From Scalesia atractyloides (lineage: Eukaryota; Streptophyta; Magnoliopsida; Asterales; Asteraceae), in NCBI GenBank assembly GCA_947069175.1, contig CAMTDV010000027.1:42111369-42175368 (forward strand): a stretch of 64,000 nucleotides of DNA, written 5' to 3'. The translations under genes and the position numbers were made by a program. The notes below the pieces were generated by a model. It was not told the origin of the DNA and made no database searches. It was given only the letters and a program-made list of their open reading frames with translations. Positions 33,902-45,550 of this stretch are shown here, piece after piece. How positions within the stretch are numbered: the first letter of the stretch is position 1; every line of letters begins with the position of its first letter.

Positions 33902-35719
33902 CTGTAAAAAAATATAAAAGTGGGAGAAGGATAAGAAAGATTTTGGTGGTGACACATGTCCCTTCTGATTTTGGTAGTTTAAGGGTATAATTGTAATTGA
34001 ACTAATAAAATCTAACTAAGGAATGAATATTTGCAACCGATTTTTGACAGTTATTTTAGGGAATTCGAATTTTAATTTGTTTTTGAATTTACATATCATA
34101 TTCAACACCATATCATAACGAAAATTTTTTATATCATCTTGATCATTTTTTCATTCACGGTTATGAGATTTACTGATCCTCTTCGACACCATATACATTA
34201 TCATCTCGATTGATGAATAACGATGAACCAGGTATGAAAATTTATGGTGGGTTTTGTTTCTTTGTTCGATCGATGTCTATATTTTTTTGTTGATCGGTAA
34301 CGAATACCCTTTTTTTAATTATATATATTGTTCAAATTTTTTGTTTCAAACAATCGTGTTGGGTATGTGGGATTTGACGGTTAAAGAAAGTATGGTGTTG
34401 TTATGTTATGTTTGATAATGTTAGTAGCATACGTATATGGTGTTTTATTTGTACATTGGTTTTTGGGAGATGTTATTTGCACAAGGTGTTATTTTCCGAA
34501 TGGTGGTTTTGTTGTACAGACTGTTTTGCGTGTCTTGGTGTTTTTAAAAAATATGGTGTTATTTATGTTATCGTTGATAATGATAGTAGCAACCTTATAT
34601 GGTGTTTAATTTCGACATTGGTGGTTGAGAGTGGGTTTGTTGCACATGTTGTGTTCATATTATCACTATGGTGTTTTATTCTTATATATGGTGTTTTGTT
34701 GAAAGGTGCATGGTGTTTCTTATATATATGGTGTTTTTATCGTATGGTGCTATGGGTTCTGGTGAATGGTGAATTCAATAGGTGTCTTCAATGAGTTAGG
34801 TGTCTTTTTAATGGTTTAAGGGCGTAATTGTAATTTACATAGTTGTTATGGTGTCTTTTTTAAGAGGGTTCTAGTGAATGATGAATTCAATATGTGTCTT
34901 CAATGAGTTAGGGTGTGTTATGGTGCTTTTTAGTGGTTTAAGGGTATAATTGTAATTTATATGGTTGTTACGGTGTCTTTTTAAGAGGGTTCTGGTGAAT
35001 GGTGAATTCAATAGATGTCTTCAATGAGTTAGGGTGTGTTATGGTGTTTTTTTAGAGGATTTTGGTGAATAGTGAATTCAATAGGTGTCTTCAATGAGTT
35101 AGGGTGTGTTATGGTGTCTTTTTAAGAGGGTTCTGGTGAATGATGAATTCAATTGGTGTCTTCAATGAGTTAGGGTGTTTTCTTTATATATATATAGTGT
35201 TTTTCATAGTATATGATTTGGATAGTCTTTTTTTTGTAGTTCTCTATTGTCCTAATTTTCGAACATCTGTAAACTGAATTTAATCAAGTTTGTTTTACTG
35301 TAAAATACAACACCTTGAATCACAATACAATTAAAACATCATTGTATGACCATAGAAAAAACACCATGGACTAAAACATCCAAGCGAGACGTATTTTTTT
35401 CTCTACGTAAGTATATCAATATAGTACTCATATTAAAGATAAAAAAACATTCGTTATTATGGTGTGTTTTTTTTTAAAAAGAGTTACGTATAAAAAGTTA
35501 TTGACGTTTAAAAAATAATGGGGGGAGGGACTTGTATGTGCATTAATGTTAGTTTCTTAATTTAAAAATTTTAAATTTACCTTTATACCTAGAAAATTAA
35601 TTATTTTAATAGTCAACACTATTTACAAGATTGCCATCAATATCTCAACCATTAGATTAAAAATCTAATGGTTTAGATTCTTTCTTACCCTTTTCACAAA
35701 TAAAACATATTTTTTACAA
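33902..35719. mobile_element. candidate non-autonomous TIR element
   Basis: The left end (33902-33941, TGTAAAAAA then AAGGATAAGAAAGA) is an imperfect inverted match to the right end (35679-35719, TCTTTCTTACCCTTTTCAC then TTTTTTACAA). The 1.8-kb interior has no transposase ORF. It holds EcoRI-site-bearing tandem repeats (34741-35190) and a perfect palindrome at 35649-35671. I could not identify a target duplication, so the class (for example MULE-like) is open. Confidence 0.4.
34741..35190 (+). repeat. tandem repeat of 112-121-bp and 70-bp units
   Basis: The anchor GAATTCAAT recurs at 34771, 34883, 35004, 35074 and 35145 (spacings 112, 121, 70, 71), each followed by GTGTCTTCAATGAGTTAGG. The longer units contain an extra block with AAGGG(C/T)(G/A)TAATTGTAATTTA that the shorter ones lack. 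Confidence 0.85.
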
Positions 35720-35730
35720 TAACCTCACCC

Positions 35731-35741
35731 TATATATATAA

Positions 35742-35800
<59 letters not shown>

Positions 35801-35811
35801 GACACACTCTT
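35731..35811. repeat. TA microsatellite
   Basis: A mostly uninterrupted (TA)n run grading into CACACATATAGACACAC. Confidence 0.95.
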
Positions 35812-36150
35812 TACCAATTTAAACAACCTCACACAAAATTCATTCAACATCCAAGAAGAAAGAAGATTTCGATGTTGAAGGATTTAAATACGAATGTTTG
35901 GATGACCGAGATCACGAAAAAGAAGAAGAAGAACATGAGTAGTATTTAATATTTTATTGTAATGTTTTTTTTAATTCAATGAAATGTTATTTGTTTTTAA
36001 ATTTTATAAATTTAGAGATTAAATAAAAAAATAATTGAGTAATGATTGGTTGAGGTTCTAGGGCCCATCCACTACACACCCTTGTTCCCCTATAACCCTC
36101 CCTCCTCCTCCATTTACATTTTTTTTTCCATTTGTCGCATATATCCCACC
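35812..36150. other. unassigned sequence with a 25-codon ORF
   Basis: A leader-like CA-rich stretch is followed by a plus-strand ATG at about 35871 opening a 25-codon frame rich in Lys (MLKDLNTNVWMTEITKKKK). Nothing supports its being a gene. The rest, to the SINE start, has no ORF of interest. Confidence 0.3.
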
Positions 36151-36282
36151 AAAGGGGGTTATGTGGTGTTACCACTACACATGACCTTAGTGGCAGGTCT
36201 TGGGTTCAATCCCAAGCAAGGTGTAGATGACGATTAATTTGGTGTGATTTATGAGTGAGTAAACTTTGCCATACAAAAAAAA
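36151..36282 (+). mobile_element. tRNA-derived SINE-like retroposon
   Basis: A box-B-like GGTTCAATCCC at 36203-36213 sits in a perfect 6-bp T-arm-like stem (CTTGGG / CCCAAG). Upstream are GGGGGTTATGTGGTG and ACCTTAGTGGCAGGTC, and downstream AAGGTGTAGATGACG, in the order typical of Au-like plant SINE heads. It ends in CCATACAAAAAAAA. No target duplication was resolved. Confidence 0.6.
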
Positions 36283-36657
36283 TATCTATATTACTATATA
36301 CAACATTTCCTATATACAAAATGGTAAATTCACATCAATTTTTAAGATGACATATGAAGCGTCAAGTTAAAATGACTAATTTCATACCATTTTCTTCCCT
36401 TTCTACCCCATCTCATAAAAAATGGATACGCTTCATCAATCTTGATTCTCTCTACGTCGTTCCCTTCTCCTTCAATGCCATTATTAGTTTCTATAACTCA
36501 ATCGTTCCTCTTTCAACCGCAGTCATCAAATTCTTTAATTCAATTGTTCCTCTCCAATAACACCTTTCGTTTCCAGCCACCACCACATATAAGAAGTCCT
36601 CCTGAGATGAAGCCGGGTCAGTGATGATGGTGTTAGGATGATGGCGGTGGTAGGTTC

Positions 36658-38830
36658 TGGACAAAGAGAAGCCCCAACAACGGTGGCTTTAAGGTTCTGT
36701 CGCACGTCAATAAGGGGTTGTTAGGATTCGGGCAGATGACTCTTGTGAAAGATTATGATGGATGTTTTGTTTTCCCAGTAGAAAAGAGTTGAGGTCGATA
36801 GTAAGTAAGATTTCTCATGTGAACATTGAAACCCCTTTCTTCTTATAGAACTATGTATGTTTTGTAAGAGTTCTTGAAAACCTGCTACGCAGTTATGCTG
36901 CTTTGACTAAACCGGAGGATGTGTAAAATTATTCAACAATTTTGTAAGGAATAAGTTGTTAATATGTGTATTTATCCAATCTGATTATTCTTTCTTATTT
37001 TCCGTAAAGGAGAATTGGTGATCTTGGTGGTGAAGAGTAACAATGATTATCATTTATCGTAGTAACTTAACAAGCCTTTCAATTATGTATGATTTTACTG
37101 TTTATTGTGATATTTAGGGAATTGACATCAGAGAAATGCTTGCTGGTGCTAATTTGCGCAAAATGTAACATATAAATTATATCAAATAAAGCATAAAATC
37201 AAACCTTTTTCGGTACTAATGTTGGAAAAAGCATGTTTGTTGTTTAAATTTAAATTGCAGGACCAAAAGACCTTCAACGAATAAAAGGAGAAAATTAACA
37301 GCAGAGACCAACACAAATAAAAAGAAGAAGGATTGACACGACCTGCCGAACCCCCATACACATCCAAAATAACAAAAATAACAAGAACAGAAGCTTGACC
37401 ACGGGGCCATGCCTACCCGGCATGGGGATGTACCCAGTCAAGATTCTCTGTAGATAAAGACAACAGCAACAAACAAACCAACACGGGTCGTGCCAACCAA
37501 ATACCGGTCGTGGTCAACCATAAGATTTGCAGAATCTGCGATACTACAGCAAGTACACTGACCACGGGGTCATGCAATACACCATGGAGCGTGTTAGTAC
37601 AAGACCTGATATCTACAGTTAATGAAGGGAGAGAAAAAGATGACCACAGGGCCATGTCTGCTCTCTGTTTCTAGCTATAAGTAGAGATGGTTGGTTCAAG
37701 AGAAAGGCATCCCTTGGCAAACCACTTCTCTCACACTTGCCATCAGTCCACCACCACTAAAACACCAACACCCACCACCATCATCCACATTTCATCTTTT
37801 AGAGTGTGTAGTAGTCTTGGGATCCAAGATTGATTGTAACATTTCTTGTCAAACAAAGGCCATGTCTGGCTAAATCTATTATATCACTTGGTGATGACAA
37901 ATCTTTTATGTATTACTTTGGATTTCCAATCTTTGGCAACGTTTTAATTGGGTATGTATTAATGACTTTAATAACTAGTTTTTTATATTGAAAGTGAATT
38001 TTGGTTAAGCATTTCTTCATGTTCGTTGATTCACTTATTCGTGTCTTTACGGTCTATATAAAGCGTGTTAACTATATTGAAGTGGGTTAGAAGGGTGTCT
38101 GGGTAAAGTTCCGCCTCAGTTAGTGTATAGATCCTGCGAGGACTCGGTTCAAGCTTATTAGGACTTCCCTTGAGACGGATAGCATCAAATCGGGGGAATA
38201 ACGACTTAAACCCCTTATAAATAAACTACTATTAAAACTTTATCCGGCCTTGCTGGACTATAGCCCTGCTGACTCAGACCAATATGGCTGAGGGTAATGT
38301 CGCCTTCACAAGAGGGGCCTAGCCCTTTCCGCATTAATAATTTATTTAATTATCTTTCAATATTCTGGCCTTGCGGGACTGTATCCCTACTAACTCAGAC
38401 CAATATGGCCGAGGGTAACATCGCCTTTACTAGAGGGGCCTACCACTATAACTAAGATAATCTCTTAAAAAGCCCAAAGTGCAGAAATCATCAAAGAATA
38501 TATAAAAGAGAAGTTGGAACAAAGTGATTCTTTCTTGTCTATTTGTCTTCATTTATTTTTTTTTACGTTTTTACATCAAGTTTATCTTTTAAAACTTTTA
38601 TCAAAATTTGTTTAGATTAGACATTAACGATAAGCCAGTAGTAAAAGCTCTTATGTGCTTAGACGACCTCGATATTTTACCATCACTATGCTACGTCTAC
38701 GTTGGGTGCACTTGCCCTAACGTGTGTAGAGTGCTAGTATTGTATCATGTATTTATAAATTTAAAACTTGATTCACGAGTAAAAAATGCTTAAAATATAA
38801 CAAAAAGTATAACCACGCTCACCCACATCA
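36658..38830 (+). repeat. 5' LTR of second Athila-like element
   Basis: Homologous over its length to 42768-44960. It ends CCACATCA at 38830, 6 nt before the primer site, as in the first Athila element. It contains CCACGGGG(C/T)CATG motifs (37398, 37561) and an internal ~120-bp duplication starting GGCCTTG(C)(T/G)GGACT at about 38246 and 38366. The shared GACTCAGACCAATATGGC block is in both copies. Confidence 0.85.
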
Positions 38831-38836
38831 TGTTTT

Positions 38837-38854
38837 TGGCGCTGTTGCCAGGGA
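38837..38854 (+). promoter_or_regulatory. primer binding site, tRNA-Asp type (second Athila-like element)
   Basis: TGGCGCTGTTGCCAGGGA, differing at two positions from the expected complement of the plant tRNA-Asp 3' end. Confidence 0.87.
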
Positions 38855-39269
38855 CAAAGGATTTTAAAAAAGCTTAAAATTAGTGGCCTAATCATTCTTA
38901 ATCGTTTTCTTTTAATTCTTAGGATTTTTCTTTGTTTATGCATTTTATGCATTTTTCTACAGACTACAGCACGGGGCTGTGGCAGATCAGACACGGGCGG
39001 TGCCAAAGTATAATACAGAAAAAGTTTTGTTTTCTGAGCTATAGAGGGACAGACATGAGGCCTTGGAGGTGCAACACGGGGCCGTGCCCAACATCCAGTA
39101 GCTGGGGATCAAGAAAACAGAAAACTTTAACCCAACATGGGGTCGTGTTCATTGAACACGGGGCCGTGTTAAACCCTCTGATCAACCAAAATTTTGTGTT
39201 TTTGATTGCTGAAACCGGGACTCCGCTCGCAACCCAACTTGGTGCATGAGCTCCAGCTTCGACAAAGAC
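38855..39269 (+). other. leader of second Athila-like element
   Basis: Non-coding, with CACGGGG(C/T)(C/T)GTG palindromes at about 38970, 39076, 39137 and 39158, then a run into the gag start near 39270-39290. Confidence 0.6.
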
Positions 39270-40610
39270 ATAACATAACCACTAGAAGAACCCAAACGCT
39301 TTTTTAGAAAAAGACTAAAAGCTAAAAATCAACAAAAAGCCTTGGACCAAAACCCTCGCATGGCGGATTAACGTATTTTAGTGGATTACTGATGACCTAT
39401 GCTTGGTAATCTTGGAGCCGCTAATAACCCGCCAAAATGTCGATGCTAACAACTTGAGCTTCAAGCCCATCTAATTTAAATGCTCTAAAATTCGGTCACC
39501 TTTCTTGGCCTACCTGACGAAGATCCCCATTTACATATTACCAATTTCTTGGAAATATGTGATACCTTTCGGATCAATGGAGCCTCAAATAGTGCCATAC
39601 GACTCCATATGTTCCCATTTTCACTGAAAAACTGAGCAAAGGCCTGGCTTATACACTCCCAAGTGGATCTGCCCACACTTGGGATGAAATTGCCCAAAAC
39701 TTTCTATACAAATATTTTCCTCCCACTAAAACGACTAAATGAATGACTGAAATTAATTCATATTCTCTAGAGGACGGAGAATCTTTGTATGAAACTTGGA
39801 AAAAGTTCAAAGAGTTGTTAAGGAAATTCCCTCATCATGGTTTATCAGTGTGGTAACCAGTCTCCACATTCTATAATGGACTTTTGCCACACACAAGACA
39901 AATTCTTAACTCGAACTCTGGGGGCCTCCTTGGTAATCATCATCCCACCAAAATTTATAATCAAATCGAAGAAATTGCTCAAAACAGTTTTCAATGGCAC
40001 ACCCCTCAGGGATCAAAATCCATAGCCCCAAGAGCCCATAAAGTGGACAAAAGCACTTCTTTACAAGCCCAAATCGAAGCTCTATCTTCAAAAATAAAAA
40101 AAATAGAATTAACAAAAAATGGTTCGGTAATGGCTTGTGAGGGTGCGGTGGGCCACATGAAAACTTGAGTTGTATGAAAGATGGGGACAATCAAACAGGA
40201 ATAGTAAACTACCTTAACAATCGCCCCCATCCATTGGGTAGTCAAGGTAACACCTTCAACCCCGAATGGCGAAATCAATTCAACTTTGGTTGGAGGGTTC
40301 GAGGGGTAATAACAAACAAAACCAAAACCAACGATCCAACTTTCAACAACCCCGAAATGAGCAACAATCCTTCAAACCACAACAACAAGGAGGACGAGAA
40401 AGGCTTGAGGACCTCATCACTCGCTTTGTCTCCGAATCCGTTAAAAAGTACTCGGAAAGGTTCCTACAAACCGAGATCGAAATTAGGAACCAACGGGCTA
40501 GCATGCAAAATATCAAAAAACAAGTAAGCCAGCATGCCCAAAATTTCTCTGAGAGACCACAAGGAGCCTTGCCTAGCAACACCGAAACAAACCCAAAAGC
40601 CTAAGTAGAC
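39270..40610 (+). pseudogene. Athila-like gag remnant
   Basis: A coding trace begins with EEPKRFFRKRLKAKNQQ near 39290, the N-terminal motif of Athila-type gag. Later recognisable parts include the helical IETRNQRASMQ-like segment near 40480-40510 and ERPQGALPSNTETNPKA at 40550-40605, matching LSERQQGGLPSNTEPNPKA of the first Athila element. Multiple stops and frameshifts interrupt it. Confidence 0.75.
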
Positions 40611-41435
40611 GTAATCAACTTAAGAAGCCGTAAGGTAGGACCCGAAAACGAACCAACACCATAAAAACACGATTCACTCCCTACAAAAACACCATTACCA
40701 ATAACCAAGAAAACACTCAACCCCAAAATAGCGAAACAACCAAACACCCCCAGTCCCTTATCCCGGTCGTTTACTACGGCAAAAGGCCAACGAGCAATTC
40801 ACTAAGTTCGTAAGCTTGCTTAAAAAACTTCACATCAATCTCCCTTTTGTGGAATTCCTCACTCAAATGCCAAAATACTCCAAGTTTATGAGAGATTTCC
40901 TCACTCACAAAAGAAAGATTGAATCCATTCAACAAGTTAAATAAGTGAAGAGTGCTCGGCGACACTCCTCAACATGCTCCCCCAAAAGAAGATTGATCCT
41001 GGAAGTTTCACCATTCCTTGCTCCATTGGAGAATCACCAATAAACAATGCACTAGCCGACTTAGGGGCTAGCATTAATCTAATGCCCGCTTCTATGTTCA
41101 ATCGACTTGGGCTAGGCAAGCCACACCCCATAAGGATGAGCATACAACTTGCGGGTAGGTCGGTAAAATACCCTCAAGGTGTCATAGAAAATTTGTTGGT
41201 AAAGATCGGGGAATTTGTTTTTCCTGCCGACTTTGTAATCCTAGATATGGAGGAAGACAGTGAAATCCCGCTCATACTAGGAAGACCCTCATTCCTTGCC
41301 ACCGCATGAGCGATGGAAGACTCACATTGAGGGTTGGTGACAAGGAAATCAAGTTTGAAGTAGGACAACGAGCAGAGGAGGATCCGGTCAACTACATTAA
41401 GGCAATAAACTCAAGCTTAGACTATGCCCTTCAAT
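40611..41435 (+). pseudogene. Athila-like aspartic protease
   Basis: The open stretch 40974-41309 carries DPGSFTIPCSIG, ADLGASINLMP (about 41056-41090), MSIQLAGRSVKYPQG and LILGRPSFLATA, collinear with the first element's protease. The preceding linker (40611-40970) has stops, and a stop follows LATA where the first element continues with RALID. Confidence 0.83.
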
Positions 41436-42767
41436 GATGCAACTCGGGATGCGAGCCATCTCGCTCGGGTAACATTTGACCAACTTTGGGTCTAGCCAAG
41501 GACCCTTATAAATGTGGCGCACCATGAAGGCGTTTCATGGAACTAATTCTAGATAAATTAGTATAAAAACGAAGTTTAAATTTAATGCATTATATTTTAA
41601 GTTTTCATTTGTAGAAATAAAGCACGCTTTAAATGATGAAATGATGTAAAAACTGAGAAAAAGGGACCCCATGCACGTAAACCAGAGCTTTCCGCTTCAA
41701 AAACTACAAATTAGGGTTTGCAGCACGGGGCCGTGCCCACCAGGCACGCCCTCGTGCCCACAGATCTGATGCAAAAATTTTCAGCAGAAAAGGTGGCATG
41801 GGCCATGCTCACCAGGCACGCCTCCGTGTCCACCATACTGTAAGTCTTCTGTTACATTTTGTTACTTGCACTTTGGCCACGGGGTCGTGCCCACCTTGCA
41901 TGCCCCGTGCCCAGTGCCTAGTAACCTTAAAAATTGGTGGTTTTACCCCACTTTTTGCATATTTAATCTAAACAAAATCTATTTGGGATACATTAAGGAC
42001 AATGTGTAATTTAAGTATGGGGGATGTTAAAAACCTTAAATCTTTGGTCCTAAAAACAAGCCTTACACAAAACTCGCCTTGGAAAATCGCTAATCAACCC
42101 AACTATTTTTCAAAAACTTTTATTTTTTTTACTTATCTTGGTTTAGTTTGGGAGAAATAAATTCTAAAAAATTTTGTTTTTACTAATTTACACCTGAAAG
42201 CGTCGTGATAAAAAGAACCAATTACAGAAAATTATAAAAATGGACATAATAAATCTTTGTAAAATTTGATTATATATATACTTTTACACTGTACTCTTTT
42301 TCACACAGCCTTTATCGAGCATAAAATACACATCTATACTAATTGCTCAATATTTCATTTCTTGTGTGAATAGACTTTTTGCTTCTTACAAATCTATAAC
42401 TTGCCAAAGCAATACGTTCCCAATCCTTACTGATGATGGAGGCATTAGGACTATAACCCATTTTTCATTTTAAATCTTTATTTTCCCTTTCATATCCCCC
42501 TAGTTAAACCCTTTAAGGATTAACCCTTTCGTTTCTAAACCTGCAAAAATATAAACTTTTGCGAAAACATCCACCCACGTCCACAAAATTTTTTTTATTT
42601 ACACCTTTTATTTTAGTAAAAAGTCCGGTAATAAATAACAAGTTTCGCTTAGTTTCAACTTTGGATAAAAAACATTGCTTAAAGTTTTTTTTTCTAAGCC
42701 ACAAAAATTGTTTGGAAAAATCGACACTCTTTACGTTTTTCACCATTTTACCTAAAAATAACTACCC
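41436..42767 (+). other. 3' non-coding region of second Athila-like element
   Basis: Follows protease directly, so about 3 kb of RT to integrase is missing. It contains CACGGGGCCGTGCCCACCAGG-type motifs at 41724, 41804 and 41880, and a purine stretch in TTTAAGTATGGGGGATG near 42010-42026. No ORF. Confidence 0.65.
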
Positions 42768-44960
42768 TTAGACAAAGTGAAGCCCCAAAAATGGTGGCTT
42801 TAAGGTTATGTCACAAGTAAGTCAGGGGTTGTTAGGATTTGGGCAGATGAATCTTGTGGTAGATGATGGTGAATGTTTTGTTTTCCTAGTAGAAAAGAGT
42901 TGAGGTAGACACTAAGTAAGATTTCTCATGTGAACATTGAAAGCCTTTTCTTCTTATAGAACTGTGCATGTTTTGTAACAGTTCTTGAAAACCTGCTGCG
43001 AAGTTATGCTGGCTTGACTAAACCAGAGGATGTGTAAAATTATTCAACAATTTTGTAAGGAATAAGCTGTTAATATGTGTATTTATGCAATCTGATTATT
43101 CTTTCTTATTTTCCGTAAAGGAGAATTGGTGATCTTGGTGATGAAGAGTAACAATGATTATCATGTATCGTGGTAACTTGACAAGCCTTTCAATTATATA
43201 TGATTTTACTGTTTTTTGTGATATTTAGGAATTGATATTAGACTAATACTTGTTGGTGCTGATGTGCGCAAAATGTAACATATAAATTACATCAAATAAG
43301 GCATAAAATCAACCCTTTCTCGATACTAATGTTGGAAAAAGCATGTTTCTATGTTTATTTTTAAATTACAGGATCAAAAGAGCTAAAACGAATAAAAGGA
43401 GCAAATTAACAGCAGAAACCAACACAAATACAAAGAAGAAGGATTGACACAACCTACCGAACCCCAATCCACATCCAAAATAACAAAAATAACAAGAACA
43501 GAAGCTTGACCACGAGGCTGTGCCCAGTAAAGATTCTCTGCAGATAAAGACAACAACAACAGACAAACCAACTCGGAGTCATGCCAACCAAATTTCGGGT
43601 CATGGTCAACTATAAGATTCACAGAATCTATGACAGTATAACAAGTACACTAACCACGAGGACGTGCTATGACACCACGGGGCGTGTTAGTACAAGACCT
43701 GACATCTACAGTTATTGAAGGGAGAGAAAAAGATGACCACAAGGCCGTGCCAGGTGCGCATGGGGCCATGTCTGCCCTCTGTTTCTAGCTATAAATAGAG
43801 GTGTTGGGTTCAAGAGAAAGGCATCCCTTGGCAAAACACTTCTCTCACACTTGTCATCAGTCCACCACCACTACAACACAAACAACAACTCCCACCACCA
43901 TCATCCGCATTTCATCTTTTAGAGTGTGTAATAGTCTCGAGATCCAAGATTGATTGTAAGAGTTTTTGTCAAACAAAGGCCATGCTTGGCTAAATCTCTT
44001 ACATCACTTGGTGAAGACAAATCTTTTATGTATTACTTTTGATTTTCAATCTTTGGCAACCTTTTTAATTGGGTATGTATTAATGACTTTAATAACTAGT
44101 TTTTGTACTAAAATTGAACTTTGGTTAAACATATCTTCATGTTTTGTTGACTCTCTTATTCGTGTCTTAACGGTCTATATAAAGCACGTTAACTACCTTG
44201 AAGGAGGTTAGAAGGGTGTTTGGGTAAAGTTCTTGCCTCGTTTAGTGTATAGATCCTGCGAGAACTTGGTTCAAGCTTATGAGGACGTCCCTGGAGGCAG
44301 ATAACATCAAATTGAGGGAAGTAAGAACGGCTTGAGCCCCCTTATAAATAAACTACTATTAAAACTTTATCTGGCCTTGCGGGACTATATCCCTCCCGAC
44401 TCAGACCAATATGGCCGAGGGGAACGTCGCCTTCACAAGAGGGGCCTACCATTTTTCGCATTAATAACTTATTTAATTATCTTTCAATATTCTGGCCTTG
44501 CGGGACTATATCTCTGTTGACTCAGACCAATATGGCCGAGGGTCGTCGCCATTACAAGTGGGGCTTACCACTATAACTAAGATAATCTCTTAAAAGCCCA
44601 AAGTGCGGAAATCATCAAAGGATATATAAAAGAGAAGTTGGAACCAAGTGATTCTTTTTTGTCTATTTATCTTCATTTATTTCTTTATGTTTTTATATTT
44701 AGTTTATCTTTTAAAACTTTCAAAACTTCTATCAAAATTTGGTTATATTAGACGTTAACGATAAGCCGGTATTAAAAGCTCTTGTGTCCTTGGACGACCT
44801 TGGTATCTTACCATCACTATGCTACGTCTATGATGGGTGCACTTGTCCTAATGTGTGTAGAGTGCTAGTATTGTATTGTGTTTTTATAAATTTAAAACTT
44901 AATCCACGAGTAAAAAGTGGTTAAAATATAAAAAAATTATAACCACGCTCATCCACGTCA
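42768..44960 (+). repeat. 3' LTR of second Athila-like element
   Basis: Collinear with 36658-38830, including the duplicated GGCCTTGCGGGACT block (about 44371 and 44492) and the end CCACGTCA at 44960. By-eye divergence between the two LTRs is substantial with several indels, suggesting an old insertion. Confidence 0.85.
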
Positions 44961-45369
44961 GGTGCATCAATAATGGATGAGGCAAACAAGACCTTAGTCG
45001 TGGAGTAAACTTTTTTATAACCTTGCTTTTTTAATTTAGTTTGTGTAAAAAGTGATTGTGCCTTATAATATAAATGATTTAGAAGGTTTAATTACATTGA
45101 AATAAAGAATTAGCGACTTTTGACTTGTTTTCTCTTTTTTTTTCTTCCATCTACTACATGTCACATTGAACTTACATTTTAAGCGATATGAAGTAGGAGT
45201 TTCAAGTTTGACCATGTTGAAATTGAGTTTCTCTGTTTGCAAACAAGTATTGATTATCACAATAATATTCACAAACTGGAAGTCATCATCAACAATTGTT
45301 TTTCATTAATCATCAAGGATTCAAATGTTTTGAAATTCGATTGATGCTAAAGACTCCCCCTTAGTTGAT
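44961..45369. other. unassigned sequence between elements
   Basis: AT-rich. On the minus strand an AAGGGGGAGT purine tract lies at about 45353-45363. No supported gene; a short minus-strand frame at 45063-45272 has no recognisable features. Confidence 0.4.
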
Positions 45370-45411
45370 CACACAAATAGATCAGTTCGTAGAAGAGAAA
45401 ATGTGACGTGT

Positions 45412-45447
45412 TATAAATAGATCACTAACATGTTTGATCTATTTATA
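45412..45447. repeat. perfect 13-bp inverted repeat carrying TATA-like boxes on both strands
   Basis: Arms TATAAATAGATCA (45412-45424) and TGATCTATTTATA (45435-45447) with a 10-nt loop. Each arm presents TATAAATAG to one strand. Confidence 0.9.
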
Positions 45448-45522
45448 CAAGTACGGAAACTCTGTTTAGTGATTGGTTGACGTTACCCTGATAGTGATAT
45501 CTAATATTCCTAACATAAAAGA

Positions 45523-45550
45523 TTCTCAGATGTTTACAAACATCTGAGAA
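45523..45550. repeat. perfect 13-bp inverted repeat with 2-nt loop
   Basis: Arms TTCTCAGATGTTT (45523-45535) and AAACATCTGAGAA (45538-45550), separated by AC. The arm contains the CAGATGTT motif scattered through 45.5-45.8 kb. Confidence 0.92.

Larger units (their letters stand above)
36622..44960 (+). mobile_element. second Athila-like Ty3/gypsy element, pol deleted
   Basis: Plus-strand element with two ~2.2-kb homologous LTRs, a tRNA-Asp-type primer site at 38837-38854, a degenerate gag (about 39270-40610) and protease (40974-41309), then ~1.4 kb of non-coding 3' region. RT, RNase H and integrase are absent. The outer left edge is uncertain: LTR homology is clear from about 36658 and 42768, while TGATGATGG candidates for an LTR start occur at 36622 and 42432. 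No target duplication was resolved. Confidence 0.8.

Noticed and set aside
34403..34794. Overlapping plus-strand hydrophobic ORFs that look like membrane proteins
   Set aside because: Composition reflects T/G-rich repeat DNA (GGTGTT repeats); the two frames give similar hydrophobic strings and no family is recognised.
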